Part shown: positions 11,874 through 22,470 of the stretch, in pieces
Layout of the letters: every line of letters starts with the position of its first letter
How positions within the stretch are numbered: the first letter of the stretch is position 1
From: Paracyclopina nana
Taxonomy: Eukaryota > Arthropoda > Copepoda > Cyclopoida > Cyclopettidae
Reading direction: 5' to 3'
Assembly: GCA_019096065.1 (NCBI GenBank)
Contig: JAGUCH010000002.1
Coordinates: 14,644,501 to 14,708,500, forward strand
Length of the DNA: 64,000 nt
Translations under genes and position numbers: made by a program
Notes under the pieces: generated by a model
Database searches by the model: none
Told to the model about the DNA's origin: nothing
What the model saw: the letters and a program-made list of their open reading frames with translations, nothing else

Positions 11874-12181
11874 TAGTGATGGAATGAGTTGAAAAAATTG
11901 GGTTCAAGCGAGTTCCGAGTTGCTGAAAATTTTTCCGAGCAAGTTTGAGTTGCCTTTAATGGAAAATGAGCTAGGTCGAGTTGTCCGAGTTCATCCGATT
12001 TTTCATCAATTTACTTAAAAAATTTGCCGATTTGCCGATATTCGAGTTCTAACAAGCTGCCAAAATTTTTTTCGAGTTCGGCCAAAATTTATTTGAGCGA
12101 GTTCAGAGTTGGACGCTTATTTAGTCCGAGCCAAGTTTTGCTTTCGAGTTACCGAGTCAAGTTTGAGCTCGTTCCATCACT
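11874..12181. mobile_element. nonautonomous hAT-like element
   Basis: The left end TAGTGATGGAATGAG and the right end CTCGTTCCATCACTA are inverted copies. Termini of the TAGTGATGG kind are typical of hAT superfamily transposons. The flanking octamers (CTGGGTTA and GTTGGTTA) agree at six of eight positions, consistent with a decayed 8-base target duplication. The interior is rich in GAGTT/CGAGT words and has no coding capacity. Confidence 0.5.
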
Positions 12182-12712
12182 AGTTGGTTAGCTGAAAAAA
12201 CAACAACAACATCAGCTGCAATGAGCGCGGTTTCGAGACAGCCTGTTGGTGTAAAACAAGCTTTAATTCCTGTGATTTTCTGAGAAAATTTGGTGGGGAT
12301 TCAAAAGAGCCTCAAGTTGCAGATGAAAAATGGCAAAAGTAGCCCGCCAAAATTCATGTGAAAAGCAGGCCATGTTTCCCTTGACAAGCAGGTCAGGTTG
12401 CAATGAAAAATTGACCAAATTCTGGAAGAAAACTGGCAATAGTTTTTGGGAAAAGAATTATTTTGAAGAGGAAATCAGGCGAAATTGCCAGGAAAAGCAG
12501 CACAGTAAAAGGAGCCGAGTATTGCCATGGAAAATTGGCTAAACTCTGGAAATACTTGGGTAATATTTTCATGAAAAAAATCCCAAATTACCAGAATAAG
12601 GAGCATAAATGCCAAGAAAAAAGGTGAGGTTACTCTGATTTTTTTGTTTGAAAAATAAAAAAAGGATATTTTCAGTTTTGGCTCAATGGAGTAAGATGAC
12701 AAGGAAGACTAG

Positions 12713-14280
12713 CTGCAGATAAGATAGCAATAGTGAAAAATCGAAAATGCCTCCTTTCATGACTCGTGAAATCACCAGGTGCCTCAAAATATTTTCATCA
12801 TGCCTGATGACCCTCTAGGACCTGTACACACTGGCCAACTCATCCTTGGTCAATCCTGGAAGGCTGGAGGACAACCTCATTTTGGCTGCAGATTAGCTGG
12901 CAATAGTGAAAAACGAAGATGCTTCCTTTCATGACTCGTGAAATCACCAGGTGCCTCAAAATATTTTCATCGTGCCTGATGACCCTCTAGGACCTGTACA
13001 CACTGGCCAACTCATCCTTGGTCAATCCTGGAAGGCTGGAGGACAACCTCATTTTGGCTGCAGATTAGCTGGCAATAGTGAAAAACGAAGATGCTTCCTT
13101 TCATGACTCGTGAAATCACCAGGTGCCTCAAAATATTTTCATCATGCCTGATGACCCTCTAGGACCTGTACACACTGGCCAACTCATCCTTGGTCAATCC
13201 TGGAAGGCTGGAGGACAACCTCATTTTGGCTGCAGATTAGCTGGCAATAGTGAAAAACGAAGATGCTTCCTTTCATGACTCGTGAAATCACCAGGTGCCT
13301 CAAAATATTTTCATCATGCCTGATGACCCTCTAGGACTTGTACACACTGGCCAACTCATCCTTGGTCAATCCTGGAAGGCTGGAGGACAACCTCATTCTG
13401 CAGATTAGCGGGCAATAGTGTAAAACGAAGATGCCTCCTTTCATGACTCGTGAAATCACCAGCTGCCTCAAAATATTTTCACCATGCCTGATGACCTTCT
13501 AGGACCTGTACACACTGGCCAACTCATCCTTGGTCAATCCTGGAAGGCTGGAGGACAACCTCATTTTGGCTGCAGATTAGCTGGCAATAGTGAAAAACGA
13601 AGATGCTTCCTTTCATGACTCGTGAAATCACCAGCTGCCTCAAAATATTTTCATCGTGCCTGATGACCCTCTAGGACCTGTACACACTGGCCAACTCATC
13701 CTTGGTCAATCCTGGAAGGCTGGAGGACAACCTCATTTTGGCTGCAGATTAGCTGGCAATAGTGAAAAACGAAGATGCTTCCTTTCATGACTCGTGAAAT
13801 CACCAGGTGCCTCAAAATATTTTCATCATGCCTGATGACCCTCTAGGACCTGTACACACTGGCCAACTCATCCTTGGTCAATCCTGGAAGGCTGGAGGAC
13901 AACCTCATTTTGGCTGCAGATTAGCTGGCAATAGTGAAAAACGAAGATGCTTCCTTTCATGACTCGTGAAATCACCAGGTGCCTCAAAATATTTTCATCA
14001 TGCCTGATGACCCTCTAGGACCTGTACACACTGGCCAACTCATCCTTGGTCAATCCTGGAAGGCTGGAGGACAACCTCATTCTGCAGATTAGCGGGCAAT
14101 AGTGTAAAACGAAGATGCCTCCTTTCATGACTCGTGAAATCACCAGCTGCCTCAAAATATTTTCACCATGCCTGATGACCTTCTAGGACCTGTACACACT
14201 GGCCAACTCATCCTTGGTCAATCCTGGAAGGCTGGAGGACAACCTCATTTTGGCTGCAGATTAGCTGGCAATAGTGAAAA
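12713..14280. repeat. tandem satellite, about nine units of 168-172 bases
   Basis: CTGCAGAT recurs at 12713, 12886, 13058, 13230, 13398, 13570, 13742, 13914, 14082 and 14254, giving spacings of 173, 172, 172, 168, 172, 172, 172, 168 and 172. Units include TCATGACTCGTGAAATCACC and GGACCTGTACACACTGGCC and are nearly identical except the first. The 168-base variant, with its own private changes (AGCGGGC, GTGTAAAACG, CACCATGCC), occurs twice exactly 684 bases apart, which shows a four-unit higher-order repeat. The array directly precedes the Helitron-type gene and may belong to that element. Confidence 0.92.
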
Positions 14281-14564
14281 ATCGTAAGGCCTTGTGAGAG
14301 GACTTCCTAGTTGGAGCAGCACCCATTCAAACTCATCCTCAACCTCTCTAGAGCTGTTAGAGTCACAAATTCCTTCACTCAGAATCAACAAATGTGAACA
14401 GAACATTAAGTGATTCTGGCTGAACAAAAAATCCATGAAATAATTCAAATCATTAAAACAATATGTGACTTGTGTTTACTGTGATATGTATTTAAAAAAT
14501 ATTTTTTTCTCTTTTTAGATTCTATTGGATATTAACCCAAAACAATCAATACAAAAGTTTCACT

Positions 14565-15592
14565 ATGTCTATGAAGGATTTTCCTGATAAAGACTTTAGA
14601 AACAAGGATTTTTCATTATTTGTTAATCAAATGTCTAATCAACAGCTAAAGATAATTAGAAATATCCTTAAAAGAAACACAGTTTTTTCATCAACTAAAG
14701 ATAAAAAATTTGTGCTTAAACATTACATTAAAGAGTTTGACAACCCTCTGGCTGAATTGAAAGCTCATTTAGAGCAATCAATGGAAAATCGGCATACAGA
14801 GACTGTTGATGTATCTCCTTTGGAAGATTTCATTGGCAAAATGTCAAACACTCTTGTCAAAAAGCTAAAAGAGCTATTGAATTCAAAAACAAGATTCAGT
14901 GCCAAGAGAGACAAACAATTTTTGATCTCTCATTACTGTGCATTTGACAATCCTCTGGCTGAATTGAAAGCTCATTTGGAGCAATCAATTGAAAATCGGT
15001 ATACAGAGCCTGTTGATGTATCTCCTTTGGAAGATTTCATTGGCAAAATGTCAAACACTCTTGTCAAAAAGCTAAAAGAGCTATTGAATTCAAAAACAAG
15101 ATTCAGTGCCAAGAGAGACAAACAATTTCTGATATCACATTATAGTGCATTTGACAATCCTCTGGCTGAATTGAAAGCTCATTTGGAGCAATCAATGGAA
15201 AATCGGCATACAGAGCCTGTTGAGATATCTCCTTTGGAAGATTTTATAGGCAAATTGTCAAATATGCAAATCAAGCTCATCAAGCAAACAATGAAAAGAA
15301 CAACAGAATTTAGCTCCAAGAGAGATAAAAATTTCTGTTTGATCATTTCATCCTGCTTGAAAATCCATTAGCTGAATTGAAGGCTCTTCTGAGTAAATCA
15401 ATTGAAAAGCTAGGCAATGAGAGTGATGAAATTGGAAATTTTGTGGCATTTGTCCAAAATCTTTCTTCTAACAACATCAGAGAGTTGAGGAGTTTCCTCA
15501 AAAGGGATACACAATTTAACAGCGTTAAAGATAAAAAGTTCCTGATCAAGCACTATCAAAAATTTCTCCTTTCTCTCCATTGGCCAAGTTAA
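14565..15592 (+). CDS. Helitron polyprotein N-terminus: five tandem ~75-residue modules
   Basis: The first ATG is at 14565 (CACTATGTCTATG). The translation is built from repeated modules with the pattern: a helix (MSNTLVKKLKELLNSKTRF), then S-x-K-R-D-K-Q-F-L-I-S-H-Y, then F-D-N-P-L-A-E-L-K-A-H-L-E-Q-S and a short linker (PVDVSPLEDFIGK). Five copies are visible; the middle ones are nearly identical, also in DNA, so they expanded recently. One-base frameshifts near 15340 and 15565 break the frame, but the module continues in the next frame. I do not recognise the module. It is helical and charged and may be a protein-interaction repeat. It leads directly into the USP domain. Confidence 0.6.
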
Positions 15593-16563
15593 AGGAGGAT
15601 ATGGCAAGTTCTTTTGAATTCAAGGGAGCAGTGCTAGAAAATCCTCCAGGGGCAAATCTCTGTTTCCTCAATGGAACACTGAATGCCCTCTTGGCTTGCA
15701 AAAAGATTCAGCAAATTGCCAGAGAATCAAGTGACAGTCCTCTTTCACAATTCTTGGGTAAAATGTTGAATTCATCAGGACAATTCAATGCAAGGCAGAT
15801 CAGGAATTGGATCGCATCTTTTGCTCCAGCATTTGCTGGTTCAGAACAGATGGATCCTTCAGAGCTTTTGGTATCTTTGATTCCTCATTTTCCAGCTTTG
15901 GAAGAATTGACCAGGCTCAAAATCCTGACAAATTTTCACTGTTCAGAGTGCTTAAACATCAATTGTTCAACAACAGATGTTATGTCATTCTTGAGTGAGT
16001 CCTTGCAAGGCAAATCTGTCAGTGACATTTTTGAAAAAAACAGGCATGGCATTTTGGATGAGTACAATTGCCAATTGTGCAATTGCACCACAAGACATCA
16101 TCTGGAGGAGGAATTTTCTGATATTCCAGAATTGTTGATTGTCTGCCTGAAAAGATTTGATTTTGATGGGAACAAGAGAAATGATCCTGTTTACCCATCC
16201 AGTTGCCTGAGGATTGCTAATGCCAAGTTAGTTCTAAGGGCTGTTATTGAGCACCATGGTTTGACCACTGGATCAGGTCACATCACTGCTTCAATTCCTT
16301 CCTTAAGTGGTTGGATAAAATGTGATGACATGTGTGTTCAGCAATCTTCCATGCCTATGCAAGGCTACATTTTCTTCTATGAGAAAGTTGGTTCTGATGA
16401 GGCTCACAATCCTCCAGAGCTTGCTCAAGCTGAAATTCCTGCTAGGCAAAGGAAAAACTCCAAAAAAATTGTCAAAGAGAATGTGGTCAATTTTGATCTA
16501 GATGACTTACATGCCAAAGAGTTGATGCCTTGGCAGCCATCTCTAAAGGTGAAAAGTTTGTAG
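15580..16563 (+). CDS. USP-family (C19) ubiquitin protease domain within the Helitron protein
   Basis: The Cys box reads PPGANLCFLNGTLNALLAC, matching the USP pattern with the catalytic Cys before F-L-N. A zinc ribbon is formed by CSEC and CQLC. L-L-I-V-C-L-K-R-F-D-F is the USP core strand (compare L-x-L-K-R-F). The His box is TGSGHITASI, followed by W-I-K-C-D-D, supplying His and Asp. All expected catalytic residues are therefore present in about 230 residues, a compact USP. A basic linker follows. The frame joins upstream and downstream segments through frameshifts near 15565 and 16540. OTU-type proteases are known in animal Helitrons; a USP is a different fold-family member. Its target is unknown: it could protect the transposase or alter host ubiquitin signalling (inference). 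Confidence 0.75.
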   Translation: MAKLKEDMASSFEFKGAVLENPPGANLCFLNGTLNALLACKKIQQIARESSDSPLSQFLGKMLNSSGQFNARQIRNWIASFAPAFAGSEQMDPSELLVSLIPHFPALEELTRLKILTNFHCSECLNINCSTTDVMSFLSESLQGKSVSDIFEKNRHGILDEYNCQLCNCTTRHHLEEEFSDIPELLIVCLKRFDFDGNKRNDPVYPSSCLRIANAKLVLRAVIEHHGLTTGSGHITASIPSLSGWIKCDDMCVQQSSMPMQGYIFFYEKVGSDEAHNPPELAQAEIPARQRKNSKKIVKENVVNFDLDDLHAKELMPWQPSLKVKSL

Positions 16564-17460
16564 ATCTTTTTGAAGACAATCCAATCATAAAAGCAGGACT
16601 GAAAATGCATGCTGAGCTCAAAAGCTGGCAGCCAGAAAGGCCATGTGATGTCTGCAAAGAGTCTTGGTTTGATACCAATATTAAGCTCTCCAAGGGACTT
16701 TACATGTGTGAAAGGTGCAGGAAAGAGTCCTATAAGGAAAAATCGGTGCTTACCTTTTCGAAAGCCAATGATATGATTCCTGGTCCAATTCCTGACTGCT
16801 TGAGAGATCTCAACTTTGTTGAGGAATCAAGCATCAAGCTCATAAAGCCATTTTTGCGCATTTACAAAAGACAAGGTGGAGGCATAGGCTGCAAAGGCCA
16901 CTGCATCAGTTTTTCACAAAATGTCACTGAGTTTGCAAAAACTCTGCCCTGGGAATTGATGAGCTACCCATAATCATCCTTCAAAAGGCTGGTGATGTGA
17001 GCTCTAAAAAGTTCAAAGCAGATGCAAAAAAATTCGAGTTGCTCTTGAGTGGCTGAAACAAAATAACCCAGATTATTGCAACATATCAATCAATGAGGAA
17101 AAGTTGTCACAATATGAATCTGGAATAATTGAAAATGTCAACACCCTCAATGCCAATGAGGTACTTGTTGAGGAAACCAATTACACTCCAGTATTAAATG
17201 AGGATAGAGCTCTTCTGGAGGCAATCAATTCATGGCATGATAATGACTTTGACCTACCTAGGCCTACTTCAACTGTAAATGAGTCAATTGAACATGAGAA
17301 AGTTGAAACATATGTCAAGTCTGCACTGAGCGAAATTGAGAAAAATGGCAAAAAGGAATTTCATTGGGTTGACACTGGTGATAAGCCTGAATGTGAATAT
17401 CTTCCAGGATTTTTCACAAAGGCATTTCCTAGGCTGTTTCAGATGGCAAAGGAGATATAA
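16530..17460 (+). CDS. Helitron protein middle part: zinc finger and Helitron N-terminal (DUF6570-like) region
   Basis: Two frames, 16530-16973 and 17104-17460, are joined by one-base shifts near 16960 and 17033. A zinc-finger pair C-D-V-C ... C-E-R-C begins the segment. L-N-F-V-E-E-S-S-I-K-L-I and GCKGHCISFSQNVTEFAKTLP follow, which match the conserved region found ahead of the Rep domain in animal Helitrons (LT-x-x-E ... G-x-x-x-x-F-x-Q-x-V). The second frame ends at a further shift near 17440, where a PDGKGD-like segment characteristic of Helitrons lies. No catalytic role is assigned to this part in the family. Confidence 0.6.
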
Positions 17461-17489
17461 CAAGGCCAGTTCTTGGGAAAACTCCACCA

Positions 17490-18236
17490 ATGACCAATTG
17501 GATCCAGCACCTCCTCAGATGTGACAGGAGATTTGCCAATGACCCATTATTTTTATTAATGGCTGTCAACATGCTGCAAAAACACAAAGCACTCACATTT
17601 GGCAATTTGTACTGCCAAAGAGTCTTAAGTGACATCACTGTGCAGCAGCTGAAGGAGAAACTGAAAGAAAATGATACGTCAGTGTTGAAAAGTCTTTACT
17701 GCTTTTCCAATGCTATCAAAGGTAGCCAGCAGTTCTTCAGCCAACACATATCAAAAAGCTATAGCTTTCTCAGGGATATGAAAATCTCAAGTCAAGGCCA
17801 AGAAATGTTCAACTTGTTTCTGACATTTAGTGCTGCTGACATTCACTGGAGCTCGCTCCATGAATTGATACCAGGCCATGATGCCTATCTAGGCAAAACT
17901 GTTGTCAAAGACTTGAAACAAATTCCTGACTCATCTGACCCCAATGATTTCATTGATGAGCCAACTGACTATGCTTTGCGCACAAAAGCTATCAATGAGA
18001 ATGTTGACATTGTCAATGCTTATTTCCAAAAGAGAATTGAGCTTTTCTGGAAGCATGTTCTAAAGCCAATTTTTGGCGGCAAAGAATACATACAAAGGTA
18101 TGAGTTCCAGCATCGAAGAGCCATTCATTGTCATATGGTGATGTCGAGTGATTCTGGTCCATCTTGTGATGACTTAGATAATGCACTTGAGGCCTTGCCC
18201 AAAATCAAAGATGATATGACTGAGGAAAAAAGTTGA
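17490..18236 (+). CDS. Helitron Rep domain, first part (HUH motif)
   Basis: The translation contains the Helitron Rep leader (PLFLLMAVNMLQK) and the metal-binding HUH motif as H-R-R-A-I-H-C-H at about 18114-18137, with Cys in the middle position. This motif coordinates the metal used to nick single-stranded DNA at the transposon ends. The frame stops at 18236 after an A6 run; a one-base shift there connects it to the large downstream frame, which carries the rest of the Rep domain. Confidence 0.8.
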   Translation: MTNWIQHLLRCDRRFANDPLFLLMAVNMLQKHKALTFGNLYCQRVLSDITVQQLKEKLKENDTSVLKSLYCFSNAIKGSQQFFSQHISKSYSFLRDMKISSQGQEMFNLFLTFSAADIHWSSLHELIPGHDAYLGKTVVKDLKQIPDSSDPNDFIDEPTDYALRTKAINENVDIVNAYFQKRIELFWKHVLKPIFGGKEYIQRYEFQHRRAIHCHMVMSSDSGPSCDDLDNALEALPKIKDDMTEEKS

Positions 18237-21200
18237 AGGCAAAAGAGGACATTGAGATTATTCTCAAGGCTAGGAGAAAAATGGTTGACTTTACCTCTCT
18301 CCATGCTGGTATTAAGGCTGTTCATCCAGAGCTGAACCCAGTTCAATGGCCAAGCCCTTTTGGGCAAAATGTCAGCAAGCCAAAGTCAAATGTGCTCAGA
18401 GAAGACTTTTCTTCTATTGCCAATGACAAAAATGCTCTATATGACATGTACACTCGGCTGGTAAACAGAGTATTACTACACCACTGTAGAATGTTCAGTT
18501 GCCAGGATGTCAAAAGAGCCAAAACTGTCACTTTCAAGGACAAAGACGGCGTACTGCGTAAAAAAAGAGAGTTCCCATGCCGCTTTAATTTTCCAGAGAA
18601 AATCTTTGGGTTTTCAACCTCTGAGTTTAAGCATGGAGGACTTGAAAAGGTCACAATGCAGCAGGGTGGTCACTCTGATGAGAGCATAAATCCTACTATC
18701 AAGGGGGCAGCCTATGTTGATACAGATTTAAAGCATCTCAGAAATCACCCAAACATTGTTTGTCACATTCCAGAAATTGCTCTTCTTCATGGAGCAAACA
18801 TTGACAACAAAGAGATCAAAAGCTTTGCTCAACTGCAGCGCTACTTGATGAAATATGTTATGAAGCCTGAAACTTCATCGGACATGTTTTCAAATCTTGC
18901 ATGCACAGTGGCTCAAAAGCTGAAAGATGGTGAGACTCTGAAGAGTGCTGCTCAAAAGATCCTTCTTAAAAGCATAGGTGAACGTGACATGAGCCTTAAT
19001 GAGTGCGCTCTGATAGCTCAAAACTTACCCTATGTGATTTATAGCAAAAGGCCTCGGCCAGCTAATTTGAAGGGGTCAAAAAAAGTTAAAATGACAGTTG
19101 CATCAGATGATGATGAAATTGCTGAGGATGACTGGGCTCAAGCCTATTGGAGCAGGGATAAACATCCTGGCTATCACAAACTTTGTGATGACTACCCTGA
19201 TGAATTTTCCTACTCCAAGCATCCCAAAGACATTTCGCTAAGAGAGTTTATGAACAACTTCTCCAAAAGTTGGAAATATTCTCCAAATGCAAATGTCTTT
19301 CCTTACTTTATACCAACCTACAGATATGTTGTTCAAAAAAGCAAGCCCAATTATCAGGAGTTTTGCAAAAATCTGTTGCTCCAGGACAAGCCTGGATGCT
19401 ATTTGGACAATGTGGGCACTCAGTTTGAGTCATGTTCTGAGGAACTCAAAGACTTTGTTGAGAATAGTCCATTTTGTCCAAGGTTGGTGAAGGAGGAGTA
19501 TCAAGAGAGTCAACTTGAAATTAAAGAGCCAGAACAAGACAAGCCTAAAAAACCCATTGAGGGGAATGCGCTTGATGAACTTTACATTGATAATCCATCC
19601 AAGGTCTCTAATGCTCCCAGAGATGACTGGATGGAATTATGTGCTCATGATAATGACAAATATGATGCTGGCCCTGATGAGCATGCTGAAAATCCAGATT
19701 GTCCTCTTGAGGATGAAATTCTTGATGACAATGGCTACAATTGGTATTCAGATGCCAAGGAGCTTGGAATGACTCTTGCTTCATTCAAAGAGATCACAAA
19801 GTGGCTGGACTTTCAAAAGAAGTCCTTTAAACTGCCAAATTTTGATCATGTCAATTTTGACACATCTCTGCTGAATAGCAAACAAAAAATTGCCTATGAT
19901 TTTATGTTTACATGGGTGATCAAAAAGGTTGAAAATCCAGACAAAACTCCGCCAGTGTTCTTGAACATTTCTGGAAGGGCTGGATGTGGCAAAAGCTTTT
20001 GGCTGAATTGTCTTGCACAGTTCATCAGAAGTCATGCTGGCAACAATTTTTTGAAGATCTGTGCTCCTACTGCATCAGCAGCATTCTTGGTGAATGGGTC
20101 AACCATACACAGCTTACTCAAGCTTGATATCATCAAGAACACCAGAGCAGAGATCAGCCCTTTGACTGGTGACACACTGAAAAACATGCAAGATGATTTC
20201 AAAGATGTCCAACTTTTGGTCATTGATGAAAAGTCAATGCTTGGTCTTCATATGTTGTACTGTATTCACTCTAGGCTGAAAGAGCTTAAGGGCAAAAGTC
20301 TTAATGCTGAGTCTGGACCTGCCTTTGGTGGGGTCTCCATTGTGCTCATGGGTGACTTTGCTCAGCTGCCTAGCGTTGGCGACAATGCTCTATACACAAA
20401 CACAACAAAAAACTTGCCTCATGTTCAAATCATGGGCAAAACTCTGTTCAATCAGTTCTCACAGACAATTATTTTTGATCAGATCATGAGACAGCAGGGT
20501 GATGATCAGCTGAAATTCAGGCAATGTCTTGATAGCTTGGCTTCTGGATCATTCACTATTGCAGATTGGGAGTTTCTTAAGCAGAGAGAGTTGTACAATG
20601 AAACTATGTTTACTCATGAGCAAAGACAAGACTTCCTCTTGAATGGCATTTTGCTGTGTGCTCTCAGAGATGACATGACTAACTACAACTCAATGAGAAT
20701 CAAAGCCATTGGCACTCCAGTTGCCAGCATAGCCAGTGAAAATAACTGTGCTGAGGCCGCCAAGGCAAATTCTATCAAGGCTCAAGGTTTGCCCTCTCAA
20801 ATCTCAATAGCCAATAAATGTCAAGTCATTTTGACAACAAACACATGGAAGGAGGCTGGGCTCACCAATGGTGCCAGAGGTGAAGTCAAATTCATCCTCT
20901 ACACTAGAGGAAAAAAGCCAAGTTCTCTGCCAGCAGCTGTTATTGTTCAATTTGACCAATACAATGGGCCAAGCTATTGTGATGACATCCCACGATGTGT
21001 GCCAATTGTGCCCATCACAAAGACTTGGTACAGCAACAAGCAGTCTTGCACAAGAGTCATGGTTCCTTTGGAGCCAGCTTATGCAATGACCATTCACAAA
21101 AGCCAAGGAAGGACTCTGGATAAAGTGATCTTGAACATTAGCAAAAGTGAGTTTGCCAACGGTCTAGCTTACACTGCTATAAGCAGGGCAAAAGGATAGA

Positions 21201-21336
21201 AGACTTGGCTTTCAATCCTATGCCTAATTGCATCAGGTTCACTAATATTTACAGAGCAAAGATTTTCAAGGATAGGAGATTGCAAGATAAAAAAGAGAAA
21301 ATCAGTGATGAACAATTTCAAGCTGATCAACTCTAG
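18233..21336 (+). CDS. Helitron Rep (tyrosine motif) plus Pif1-like SF1B helicase
   Basis: The main open frame is 18233-21199 (988 codons); a one-base shift in an A4 run there leads to about 45 more codons ending at TAG 21334-21336. The Rep tyrosine motif R-Y-L-M-K-Y-V-M-K (YxxKY) is at about residue 207. The helicase has Walker A GRAGCGKSF, motif II VIDEKS, motif III GDFAQLPSVG, motif V AMTIHKSQGRTLD and motif VI YTAISRAK. In Helitrons this protein nicks the element, unwinds a strand and drives rolling-circle transposition in the nucleus. All catalytic signatures are intact, so the copy was recently functional or is functional apart from the frameshifts. An A15 run follows the stop by about 30 bases. 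Confidence 0.88.
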
Positions 21337-21383
21337 ATTTATTCATACAATCTTCCAAGCTACAAGCAAAAAAAAAAAAAAAT

Positions 21384-21422
21384 ACCCACTAGAATGGATG
21401 AGGCCTTGTCGCGGCCTAGTGG
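21384..21422. other. stem-loop after the Helitron gene
   Basis: CCACTAG pairs with CTAGTGG across about 20 bases, with a nested GGCC/GGCC pairing. It lies just past an A15 run and ~50 bases after the transposase stop. It may be an internal palindrome or an alternative Helitron end; nothing decides this. Confidence 0.4.
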
Positions 21423-21668
21423 CTTCTTCACAAACATCATCCACCTTTTTGGTTCATTCTGAACATTCTTGGACTTAACAAATTTTTAATGCACAGCAAT
21501 GACTTTTTGAGCTACTGTATAACCTCAAAATGTTTGTGATAAACTAGCCTTAATTCGTGGGGTTATCTGGATAAACTTGAATTTGTGAGAAGAAGATGAT
21601 GAAGAAGCCTAATGAAAGTAGACAAATAAAAAAAACTACAGAAATGATTTTTGTTTGTTATTTTTTTA

Positions 21669-22470
21669 TTATAGCGAGGGCCACAACAAAAAAGGTGCTG
21701 CAGCTGCTGCTTGCAGCTGCAGCCTCAGGGCCAGTTGCTGGGCCTGGATGTTGGCCATCAAATTTGGCTGAGCCTGCAGTGGCTGAAGAGGGGCAGCCAA
21801 TTGTTGTTGTTGCTGTTGCTGTTGCTGCTGCTGTGGTTGTGGTTGTTGCTGCTGGCCTGCAAGGCAACCGCCACAGCACTGGTGATGCTGGCCACCACCT
21901 CCATGGCCTCCAGTGCCTCTGGGACCTCCACGGCCTCCACGACCTCCACGGCTTCCTCGTTTTCCACGTCCTCCCCAACCAGCATGGCCTCTTGGACCTC
22001 CATGGCCTCTGCGACCTCCAGCACCTTTGTCAGGGGCTGCTGGAGCAGGAGCCTCAGTGGCTTCCCATGTGGCAGAGTTGGAGGCTGCTGTTGCTGCTGC
22101 AGCCATTTTGGCTTCTTTGGCAGCCTCCCTCATGGCCTTATTGGCCATCTTTTGGGCCAAATTTCTTTTTCGATTTCTGAAGCAAAAAAAAATTATTTGA
22201 AGATTTGAAAAAGAGGAAAATTAAATTACAATACCTTTCTTGCTTGGCCTTTGCCCTTTGGATGGCCTTGTTCATGACATTTTCAGAAATGTTCATGTTT
22301 TTTGCCATCTGAACAAGGCCATCCTCACGGCTCGTGGTGGCTTCCTGGCTGATGAGGGGCTCTGGAGGTGTCACTGCCACCTCCACCTCCATTACCTCCT
22401 CCTTAGGCTGGGCATTGGCCCTGGTAGCCCTCTTCCCTCCTCTTGTTGCTCCAGCCTTCTTCTTTGCCAT
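21669..22470 (-). CDS. RGG/poly-Q protein, unknown, two exons, possibly Helitron-borne
   Basis: Exons 22235-22470 and 21669-22176 (minus strand, GT-AG intron of 58 bases) give 247 residues. The N-terminus is basic (MAKKKAGATRGGKRATR). A charged helical stretch (AKAKQERNRKRNLAQKMANKAM) spans the splice, then an Ala-rich helix, an RG/RGG-rich tract at residues about 133-168 and a Gln-rich run at about 187-204. RGG and Q-rich tracts are typical of RNA-binding, condensate-forming proteins; no folded domain is recognised. An AATAAA begins at the stop. The gene is tail-to-tail with the Helitron gene and is much more GC-rich than it, so it may be captured host DNA or an accessory gene. Confidence 0.6.

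Noticed and set aside
21711-22208. Plus-strand frames opposite the RGG gene
   Set aside because: Their Leu/Pro/Trp-rich translations are reverse readings of the RGG and Q-rich codons; the minus strand gives a sensible two-exon protein with consensus splice sites.
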